Assembly: GCA_003219995.1 (NCBI GenBank)
Contig: QHRC01000093.1
Span: 1 to 12,782, forward strand
DNA length: 12,782 bases
Source: Verrucomicrobiota bacterium
Lineage (GTDB): Bacteria; Verrucomicrobiota; Verrucomicrobiia; Chthoniobacterales; UBA10450
Reading direction: 5' to 3'
Shown: positions 7,514 to 12,782 of the stretch, one piece after another
Numbering within the stretch: the stretch's first letter is position 1
How the letters are laid out: each line of letters opens with the position of its first letter
The notes under the pieces: model-generated
What the model saw: only the letters and a program-made list of their open reading frames with translations
Databases searched by the model: none
What the model was told of the DNA's origin: nothing
Program-made: the position numbers and the translations under genes

Positions 7514-8467
7514 TCATAAGATCAACATGCAGTCGCCGTAGCTGTAGAAGCGATAGCGCTCGCGGATAGCTTTCTGGTACGCAGCGAGAACGAAATCCCG
7601 TCCCGCAAATGCACACACCAGCATGAGCAGCGTCGAACCGGGCAGATGAAAATTCGTGAACAGAAGATCGACATGTTGAAAGCGATAAGGCGGGTAAATA
7701 AAAAGATCGGTCGAGCCGGCTTGCGGAAGCAATTTCCCATTTTGACGACGAGCCGATTCCAGGACCCGCACTGTCGTCGTTCCGACGGCGAGAGTCCGTT
7801 TCGCATTATCGATCTTCTCGGCGGCCCCTGGAGAAATAGAAAATTGCTCAGGATGCATGTGATGCGCGCTGATATTCTGCGATCGCACTGGCAAAAATGT
7901 TCCGGTGCCGACATGCAAAGTCACGAAGGCATGAGGAATTTTATTTAGAATTTCACGGGTGAAGTGCAGACCGGCGGTGGGCGCCGCCAGTGCTCCGGGC
8001 GCGGCGGCAAAGACCGTCTGGTAACGTCTTTCGTCCTCAGCGTCGCTTTCGCGGGCGATGTAATAAAGATCAATATCTTCGTTTAGCGACACAATGCGCT
8101 CGCCACCGGGCGAGATTTCCTCGACCCGTAAAATCGTATTGTCCATTCTAGCGGTCGCGCCAAGTCGCATTTTTCGTCCAGGCTTGACCAGACATTTCCA
8201 GCGCCCCGACCCCATGCATTCGGTAAACAAAAACTCAATCGCGCCATCATCGGAAAATTTTCTCGCCGGAAGGACTCGAGTGTCGTTCAGAACGACGAGG
8301 TCGCCCGGCTCGAGCAGTGTTTCTAATTCGGTGAATTGTCGATGTTCGATTGTCTGCGTAGCGCGCCACAGAACCATCATGCGGGACTCGTCGCGGCGCG
8401 GAAGCGGTCGCTGCGCGATCAGGTCGGCCGGCAGATCATAGTCGTAATCCGAAAGTCGCGCGCTCAT
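7514..8467 (-). CDS. queA: tRNA preQ1(34) S-adenosylmethionine ribosyltransferase-isomerase QueA
   Basis: Transfers and isomerises the ribosyl group of AdoMet onto preQ1 at tRNA position 34, giving epoxyqueuosine. The 317 residues are shorter than the usual ~340-355. Present blocks are [17 protein letters not shown] (5-21), [12 protein letters not shown] (58-69), [20 protein letters not shown] (149-168), [11 protein letters not shown] (181-191), [13 protein letters not shown] (226-238), [10 protein letters not shown] (271-280) and the C-terminal RYRFYSYGD (304-312). Oddly, the normally strong G-x-M/L-P-L-P-P-Y-I segment before D-x-x-x-E-x-Y-Q-T-V is reduced to DIDLYYIAR (131-139), with about 13 residues fewer than in E. 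coli. All other motifs are intact, so the enzyme may still work. The ATG at 8467 uses the last base of a repeat for its A. It is upstream of yciA on the same strand. Confidence 0.95.
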   Translation of the reverse strand: MSARLSDYDYDLPADLIAQRPLPRRDESRMMVLWRATQTIEHRQFTELETLLEPGDLVVLNDTRVLPARKFSDDGAIEFLFTECMGSGRWKCLVKPGRKMRLGATARMDNTILRVEEISPGGERIVSLNEDIDLYYIARESDAEDERRYQTVFAAAPGALAAPTAGLHFTREILNKIPHAFVTLHVGTGTFLPVRSQNISAHHMHPEQFSISPGAAEKIDNAKRTLAVGTTTVRVLESARRQNGKLLPQAGSTDLFIYPPYRFQHVDLLFTNFHLPGSTLLMLVCAFAGRDFVLAAYQKAIRERYRFYSYGDCMLIL

Positions 8468-8549
8468 GTCATTCCGAGCGAAGTCGAGGAATCCCGTAGC
8501 GAACCTTTAAGCTCCATTACGGGATGTCTCGACTTCGCTCGACATGACA
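8467..8549. repeat. TGTCATYC-GAGCGAAG inverted repeat, copy 2
   Basis: Starts TGTCATTCCGAGCGAAGTCG, ends CGACTTCGCTCGACATGACA. The inner arms ATCCCGTA and TACGGGAT are perfectly complementary, closing a stem of about 35 bp around a ~19-nt loop. The first base (8467) is also the first base of the queA start codon on the minus strand. The other end is 50 bp before the divergent glycosylase gene, so the element occupies most of the divergent control region. Confidence 0.88.
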
Positions 8550-8599
8550 ACGTAATAAGGATTTGCGGTTGCGCGCAAAATTTTGGATGATCCTCACGG

Positions 8600-9331
8600 A
8601 TGCAGCAACCCGCTCTCGACCTCGTCATCGCGGCGCTGGAGAAAAATAAGGCCACGCTGCTCGAGCCGGTCCGTGAACGGGTTCGCGTTTGCACCAAGTG
8701 TCCGCATCTCGCCTGCTCGCGGACACAGACGGTTTTCGGAGTAGGAAATCCGGATGCCGAGATCATGTTCATCGGAGAAGCACCCGGCGCGGATGAAGAC
8801 GCGCAAGGCGAGCCGTTCGTTGGACGCGCCGGACAATTGCTGACGAGGATCATCAAGGCTATGGGTTTTGCACGTGAGGATGTTTATATCGCAAACATTC
8901 TCAAGTGCAGGCCGGATATGCCACCTGGCTCATTTGGAAACCGGGCGCCGACCTCGCTCGAGATGCAAACCTGCCGGCCGTATCTGATCGAACAGATCGA
9001 CATTATTCAACCGAAGGTCCTGGTTGCGCTCGGCGCCGTGGCCGTCGAAGGCATGCTCGGGACGCGCGGCCCGATGCGGGATTTACGCGGCAGATGGCAC
9101 TTTTACAACGGGACGCCGTTGATGATTACTTATCACCCGGCCTATTTGCTGCGAAATCAGGCGCCTTCGGAAAAACGGAAAGTCTGGGAAGACATGCTTC
9201 AAGTGCTGGAGCGCCTGGAGCAGCCGATCACCGAGAAACAACGAAATTATTTTCTGTATCGGCGTTTTGTGAGCGTCGCATTAATTCCCTCGGCGGTCAT
9301 AGACCGCCGCTACAGTTTCGAGAGTCGCTGA
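8600..9331 (+). CDS. Family 4 uracil-DNA glycosylase (4Fe-4S)
   Basis: Removes uracil from DNA to begin base excision repair. The 4Fe-4S ligands are likely C31 and C34 ([10 protein letters not shown]), C103 (NILKCRP) and C125 (MQTCRPYL). Motif A is [20 protein letters not shown] (59-78), and the C-terminal DNA-binding motif is HPAYLL (179-184). The segment [14 protein letters not shown] between the last two cysteines is the usual family loop. Normal family sequence ends at about residue 217; residues 219-239 are coded by a dispersed palindromic repeat (9254-9315), so the tail [17 protein letters not shown] is very likely an addition without function. The stop overlaps the convergent isoprenoid synthase gene by 22 bp. 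ATG 8600 has only a weak upstream GGA. It is divergent from queA. Confidence 0.93.
   Translation: MQQPALDLVIAALEKNKATLLEPVRERVRVCTKCPHLACSRTQTVFGVGNPDAEIMFIGEAPGADEDAQGEPFVGRAGQLLTRIIKAMGFAREDVYIANILKCRPDMPPGSFGNRAPTSLEMQTCRPYLIEQIDIIQPKVLVALGAVAVEGMLGTRGPMRDLRGRWHFYNGTPLMITYHPAYLLRNQAPSEKRKVWEDMLQVLERLEQPITEKQRNYFLYRRFVSVALIPSAVIDRRYSFESR
9254..9315. repeat. CTGTAG-GCGGCG palindromic repeat, copy B
   Basis: Begins CTGTATCGGCGTTTTGTGAG and ends TCATAGACCGCCGCTACAG; it is collinear with copies at 2589-2653 and 11663-11727. It lies inside the 3' end of the glycosylase gene, coding its last ~20 residues. The terminal CTACAG, read on the minus strand as CTGTAG, holds the TAG stop of the convergent isoprenoid synthase gene. 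Confidence 0.85.
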
Positions 9332-10380
9332 AACATTTGCTCAATTTGTGACTGTGCTGCAAGTGTGATCGCGACCGAGGCGATTATCCCGCGCACTTCG
9401 CGGCGTTGAACTTTGACCTTGCGATGCAACACCATGCTGCCTGCTTCGCGCAAAAGCGCGAGTGTCCGCGCGCCGATCAGCGCCGGCAGAACCGTCGCGG
9501 CGCGGACGCGTCGATTTCGGATCGCTCGCGAATATTGCATTCCCGCCGCAAGCCCGCGCTCGGCTTTTTCGGCCCACTTTTGAAAGATTGGTTGAAAGCG
9601 ATCTGGTTCGCGAACAATTTGCGCCGGCTCCATATGGGCCGCGGCCAATTCATCCTTCGGAAAATAACATCGTCCTGCCCGAAGATCAGAACCGGCATCG
9701 CGCAGAATGTTGATCAACTGAAGTCCCATTCCGTAGCGCTTCCCGAGATCAAGCATCTCGGGTTCGCCCAGCTCCGCGAACTCCGGAAGATGCCGAAAAC
9801 AAAGCCGCGTCCAGAATTCCCCCACACAACCCGCGACCAGAAACGTGTATTGATCAAGATCGGCCGCTGTCGCGAGCGCACGAACGTTGGCGGGGTCATT
9901 GAAGTATTCTACGTCGAGCGTTTGGCCCCGCGTGATTTTCTCAAGCACAGCACAAACATCGTTGCGGTCGGCCACGCTCAGCTGCTCCAGCCATTCCAAA
10001 CAACCAGGCAGAGATTCAACGAGCGCTCGCTCATTCCCACTTTCCTGCAACGGCGCGAACGACGCGACAAGATCGACAATCGAGCCGACGGGAGTCGAGC
10101 GAGATGGATGGGCGACCCGAACGGGTGAGCTCGCCGCGGCGAGCGAATCAATCGAGCTTGGCGGAGCTTTGCTTTGAATCGCATTCGATAACGTTTGAAG
10201 GGTCTCCGCTCGCAGCGTTCCCGAAATTCGCGCAGTGTCCGCCACGGTATCCGTCGCCCGCGCCAGTAAATAGGCCAGCGCCACCGGTTCACGCAATCGC
10301 GCCGGCAAAATACGAATGGATAAATAGAACGATCGCGAAACTGAGCGCAGAAGCGGGCCATGAAATCGCGGGCAAGCCAT
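9310..10380 (-). CDS. Squalene/phytoene synthase family protein
   Basis: Head-to-head condensing isoprenoid synthase: joins two prenyl diphosphates (C15 or C20) to squalene or phytoene, for hopanoids/sterols or carotenoids. Two Asp-rich Mg-binding motifs are visible: DTVAD (44-48) in LLARATDTVADT, and DAGSD (228-232) in GLQLINILRDAGSDLRAG, followed by CYFP. SVSRSFYLSIRILPARLR (13-30) is the usual first helix. At 356 residues it is longer than the ~290 typical of bacterial HpnC/HpnD/CrtB, with an extra Ser/Pro/Ala-rich stretch at about 70-105 that breaks the helical pattern and whose DNA carries tight palindromes. The TAG stop is supplied by a repeat (copy B). ATG 10380 has no Shine-Dalgarno. 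No hopanoid or carotenoid genes are adjacent, so squalene versus phytoene cannot be decided. Confidence 0.88.
   Translation of the reverse strand: MACPRFHGPLLRSVSRSFYLSIRILPARLREPVALAYLLARATDTVADTARISGTLRAETLQTLSNAIQSKAPPSSIDSLAAASSPVRVAHPSRSTPVGSIVDLVASFAPLQESGNERALVESLPGCLEWLEQLSVADRNDVCAVLEKITRGQTLDVEYFNDPANVRALATAADLDQYTFLVAGCVGEFWTRLCFRHLPEFAELGEPEMLDLGKRYGMGLQLINILRDAGSDLRAGRCYFPKDELAAAHMEPAQIVREPDRFQPIFQKWAEKAERGLAAGMQYSRAIRNRRVRAATVLPALIGARTLALLREAGSMVLHRKVKVQRREVRGIIASVAITLAAQSQIEQMFQRLSKL
10115..10144. repeat. Paired tight palindromes inside isoprenoid synthase gene
   Basis: ACCCGAACGGGT at 10115-10126 has two 5-bp arms around AA, and GCTCGCCGCGGCGAGC at 10129-10144 is a perfect 16-bp palindrome. 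They are adjacent and lie in the DNA for the unusual insert (residues about 79-89). This could be part of an in-frame inserted repeat, although I see no second copy in the window. Confidence 0.55.
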
Positions 10381-10404
10381 TTATCAATCGCGCATTTTAC
10401 GCGC

Positions 10405-10514
10405 TGTCATTCTGAGCGAAGCGAAGAACCTCACATAGATTCATTGGTTACACTTTTTCGTAGACGATAACACAGCACCGAATGTGAGGTCCCTCGCATC
10501 CGCTCGGGATGACA
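10405..10514. repeat. TGTCATYC-GAGCGAAG inverted repeat, copy 3
   Basis: Starts TGTCATTCTGAGCGAAGCGA and ends CGCATCCGCTCGGGATGACA, with inner arms ACCTCACAT and ATGTGAGGT in perfect complement and a ~45-nt AT-richer loop. It takes up most of the 177-bp gap between the DUF362 gene (upstream) and the isoprenoid synthase (downstream, ATG 10380). A hairpin here would be in any shared transcript. Confidence 0.88.
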
Positions 10515-10557
10515 GCGTATTACGGGTGGATGCCCCGATGGAACCCTCTAGAAGCAT

Positions 10558-11598
10558 TTAGCGCCCTACATTCTTGATCTCGATGCGATTGGGATCGGAA
10601 TTTCCCAGGCCGAGCTGGCCCGCAATCTTCACATAGTCCGCCATGTGACCGATGGCCGGCAGGATGGAACGAGCGCGCCATTGCTCCAATCGCTTCAAGG
10701 CAACGACGTCCAGCGCCACCGGGTCTTTGCTCGCGTAGAGCGTGGCGTGATGCAGGGCGTAGTTCGGCTGCGACTGCGGGCCTCCCGCATATTGCGCGAC
10801 CAGACCGTCCATCAAATTAAACACGACTTTCTTTGCGATCAGCGGATTGCTGTAAATTTCTGCGATGCTCCCAGCGCCAAAGCCGAAGCCCTGGGTAAAA
10901 CGGCGCCAGTTGTCGATGTTCGGAATCGTCACGTTGTAGAGACAACCGGCGATGCCGTTGGTCTCGCTGCTGCTCATCACCGGAACGTTGATGATTTTTG
11001 TGACCTCAGTTGAAAGGATGCGCGAGAAATGACTTAAGTTGCTCGTGTTCTCGGTATCGGAAAGAAGCGGCATTTTCCCTTTGTCCCCCTGATACTCGAG
11101 ATCGCCCCAGACCAGTTTGCCAATCAACGGCGCGGAAAGGACTGCGCTCGCATCGTAGCCATCGCGCGGCGCAATTGCTTTCAATTGATAGCGACCCGCC
11201 TCCGTCCGATAACCGGCGTCCTTGATTCCGCCCAGAGACCGGTCCCACACGATGATGCTATCGCGCGGATGACCCGCTGCGGTCAGCCCATCGACAATCG
11301 CGTCAACCACATCGTGGTGCGTGGTGAAGAGTTCACCACCGATCGCGGAGATTTTAATTCCAATCTTGTCATTTGGAGAAACCAGCTTCGCCCACGCCTT
11401 GGCCACGTCCGATTGGCCGGTCACGGCAAGAACGAGACGATCCACCATCGCGTGCACCAAGCGCGGGTTAGCTTCGTAATCTTTAATCGCATCCGGATCG
11501 TGCACGGCGTAAACGAGGGATGGAGCAGGCGTTGAGCGCAGTCCTTGCGCTTGCGCGAAGGTGATGGCGCAGAAAAAAACAAGGGCTACGTTTCGCAT
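10558..11598 (-). CDS. Secreted DUF362-family protein
   Basis: The biochemical role of DUF362 proteins is not established. With ATG 11598 the product is 346 residues and starts with a plausible Sec signal peptide, MRNVALVFFCAITFAQAQG, with likely cleavage after AQA (about residue 17). Family-like blocks are KIGIKISAIGGELFTTHHDV (78-97, followed by VDAIVDGLTAAGHPRDSIIVWDR), IINVPVMSSSETNGIAGCLY (202-221) and the C-terminal KDPVALDVVAL (291-301). No 4Fe-4S ferredoxin cysteine motif is present, unlike some relatives. The frame stays open up to 11712, but that extension is translated from a dispersed repeat and would bury the signal peptide, so I reject it. A TTG at 11613 giving an N-terminal LKRTLSMRN is an alternative start. 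Upstream is hemW, divergent, with a repeat in the 131-bp gap. Confidence 0.85.
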   Translation of the reverse strand: MRNVALVFFCAITFAQAQGLRSTPAPSLVYAVHDPDAIKDYEANPRLVHAMVDRLVLAVTGQSDVAKAWAKLVSPNDKIGIKISAIGGELFTTHHDVVDAIVDGLTAAGHPRDSIIVWDRSLGGIKDAGYRTEAGRYQLKAIAPRDGYDASAVLSAPLIGKLVWGDLEYQGDKGKMPLLSDTENTSNLSHFSRILSTEVTKIINVPVMSSSETNGIAGCLYNVTIPNIDNWRRFTQGFGFGAGSIAEIYSNPLIAKKVVFNLMDGLVAQYAGGPQSQPNYALHHATLYASKDPVALDVVALKRLEQWRARSILPAIGHMADYVKIAGQLGLGNSDPNRIEIKNVGR

Positions 11599-11662
11599 CG
11601 ACAAGGTACGTTTCAACGCGATGACGAACTTATGAGTGGGCGTGCGAATAACAACTGCGCAA

Positions 11663-11727
11663 CTGTAGCGGCGCTCTGTGAGCGCCGAACTCGGCGCCAT
11701 GACGGCGGTCACAGACTGCCGCTACAG
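11663..11727. repeat. CTGTAG-GCGGCG palindromic repeat, copy C
   Basis: Begins CTGTAGCGGCGCTCTGTGAG, ends GACTGCCGCTACAG, with the outer arms CTGTAGCGGC/GCCGCTACAG perfectly complementary. It ends 2 nt before the hemW ATG, leaving no room for a Shine-Dalgarno outside the repeat, and lies in the divergent gap shared with the DUF362 gene. Confidence 0.88.
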
Positions 11728-11729
11728 TC

Positions 11730-12782
11730 ATGATTCGACATCTTTACCTGCACATCCCGTTCTGTGCGCGCATTTGCCCTTACTGCGCGTTTTACAAAGA
11801 GCTGCTCGACCGTTCGCAAACCGAGCGCTTCTGTGAAGCGGTCTTGCGCGAAGTTGAGCAGCAGGCCAACGCCTGGGAAGTGCTGCCGGTCACGATTTAC
11901 TTCGGCGGAGGCACGCCCAGCGCACTCACGACCTCACAGTTGGAATTTCTGCTCAAAGGCTTTCGCGAACGGCTCGACCTCTCGACATTGACCGAATGGA
12001 CGGTGGAAGCGAATCCAGGAAGCGTCTCCACGCGCAAGGCCGCTTTGTTGCGTGAGCACGGCGTGAATCGGATCAGTCTCGGCGTGCAATCCTGGCACGA
12101 CCAATTGCTTAAAATTCTCGGGCGCGAACACAATGCGTCCCAGGCAGAGAGGTCGTTTTTCAATCTGCGGGCAGCGGGATTCACAAATATCAATCTCGAC
12201 CTTATGTTTGGGCTGCCCGGTCAAACAACGTCCCAGTGGCGCTCGACCCTGGAAAAAACAATCAGCCTGCAACCCGAGCATATATCTGCTTACTGTCTGA
12301 CTTACGAGGAGGACACGGAATTTTTCATCCGCCAAACGCGCGGCGAGCTCCACGCTGATTCGGATGTTGATGCGGAGTTCTTCGAGATGACGATGTCGAT
12401 CTTGCCAAATGCGGGCTACGAACATTACGAAATCTCGAACTACGCACGGTCCGGTTTTTCCTCGGCGCACAACAGCGCTTATTGGCAAGGCGACGATTAT
12501 CTTGGGATCGGTCCAAGCGCGTTCTCAACTCGCGGGTCACAACGCTGGCAGAATGTTTCTGATTATCTCGCTTACGCCGACCGGATTTTATCGGGACAAT
12601 CGGCCATTGGCACAATGGAACAACTCACTCCGGAAATGAAGCGCGCTGAGCGAATCGCTTTTTCCTTGCGCACCGGTGAAGGGGTTCCGGCGGAGTTGCT
12701 CCAACCGTGGCCGAAGGAAACGCAGGAGTTTGTCGCGCTCGGTTTGCTTCGACAATCAAACGGCAATTTCGTTCTGACGGCC
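11730..12782 (+). CDS. hemW: HemW-type radical SAM heme chaperone (3' end outside window)
   Basis: HemW is a radical SAM homologue of coproporphyrinogen dehydrogenase that binds heme and is thought to deliver it to respiratory enzymes. The 351 codons present are open at the right edge; relatives are about 370-400 residues, so most is here. The radical SAM cluster motif C-x3-C-x2-C is CARICPYC (C12, C16, C19), followed by the GGGTP SAM motif (59-63), VEANPGS (92-98), RISLGVQSW (114-122), DLMFGLPGQT (157-166) and YEISNYAR (233-240). HNSAYW (247-252) is the H-N-x-x-Y-W motif of HemW, which favours HemW over HemN. ATG 11730 starts directly 2 nt after repeat copy C with no Shine-Dalgarno. It is divergent from the DUF362 gene. 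Confidence 0.94.
   Translation, partial: MIRHLYLHIPFCARICPYCAFYKELLDRSQTERFCEAVLREVEQQANAWEVLPVTIYFGGGTPSALTTSQLEFLLKGFRERLDLSTLTEWTVEANPGSVSTRKAALLREHGVNRISLGVQSWHDQLLKILGREHNASQAERSFFNLRAAGFTNINLDLMFGLPGQTTSQWRSTLEKTISLQPEHISAYCLTYEEDTEFFIRQTRGELHADSDVDAEFFEMTMSILPNAGYEHYEISNYARSGFSSAHNSAYWQGDDYLGIGPSAFSTRGSQRWQNVSDYLAYADRILSGQSAIGTMEQLTPEMKRAERIAFSLRTGEGVPAELLQPWPKETQEFVALGLLRQSNGNFVLTA

Noticed and set aside
9406..10128. 240-codon open frame opposite the isoprenoid synthase gene
   Set aside because: The minus strand has clear family motifs; the plus-strand translation is Arg-rich and featureless.
11599..11712. Longer N-terminus for the DUF362 protein starting at 11712
   Set aside because: The extra residues are translated from repeat copy C and would place the signal peptide internally; ATG 11598 gives a normal signal peptide.

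Overview
The window carries twelve protein genes and at least seven short palindromic repeats, packed so that no gap between genes exceeds about 180 bp. The base composition is moderately GC-rich. A lipid A type acyltransferase and a lipoprotein indicate a Gram-negative, outer-membrane bacterium. The gene set and the GCGGCGGTC/GACCGCCGC, TGTCATTCYGAGCGAAG and TTCGTGTTAA repeats suggest a soil-type Verrucomicrobiota (Chthoniobacterales/Spartobacteria-like) genome. That placement is inference from recollection of such genomes, not a search. All genes look chromosomal and mostly housekeeping; I see no phage, transposase, CRISPR, tRNA or rRNA.

Layout. 1-648 (-): 5' two thirds of a lysophospholipid/lipid A acyltransferase, running off the left edge. 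789-2588 (+): one uninterrupted frame joining a low-molecular-weight protein phosphatase to a complete serine hydroxymethyltransferase (GlyA). 2710-4257 (+): glucose-6-phosphate dehydrogenase (zwf). 4392-5657 (+): its partner OpcA, whose last ~75 codons lie antisense to the next gene. 5425-6618 (-): GT4 glycosyltransferase. 6713-7000 (+): small lipoprotein. 7009-7401 (-): YciA acyl-CoA thioesterase. 7514-8467 (-): QueA with an unusual internal deletion. 8600-9331 (+): family 4 uracil-DNA glycosylase with a repeat-encoded tail. 9310-10380 (-): squalene/phytoene synthase family protein with an odd insert. 10558-11598 (-): secreted DUF362 protein. 11730-12782 (+): HemW, cut by the right edge.

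Functional links. zwf and opcA form the entry to the oxidative pentose phosphate pathway and are the only clear functional pair. GlyA supplies one-carbon units; its fused phosphatase domain is the most unusual protein architecture here. The acyltransferase, glycosyltransferase and isoprenoid synthase all concern the envelope or membrane lipids but are not arranged as one operon.

Repeats. Three families (three copies, three copies, one copy) fill most of the gaps. They sit directly against gene ends: one gives the stop codon of the isoprenoid synthase gene and the C-terminal tail of the opposing glycosylase, one contributes the first base of the queA start codon, and others sit 2 nt before hemW and 2 nt before yciA. 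The strongest leads for follow-up are the phosphatase-GlyA fusion, the repeats shaping gene ends, and the unusual QueA and isoprenoid synthase.
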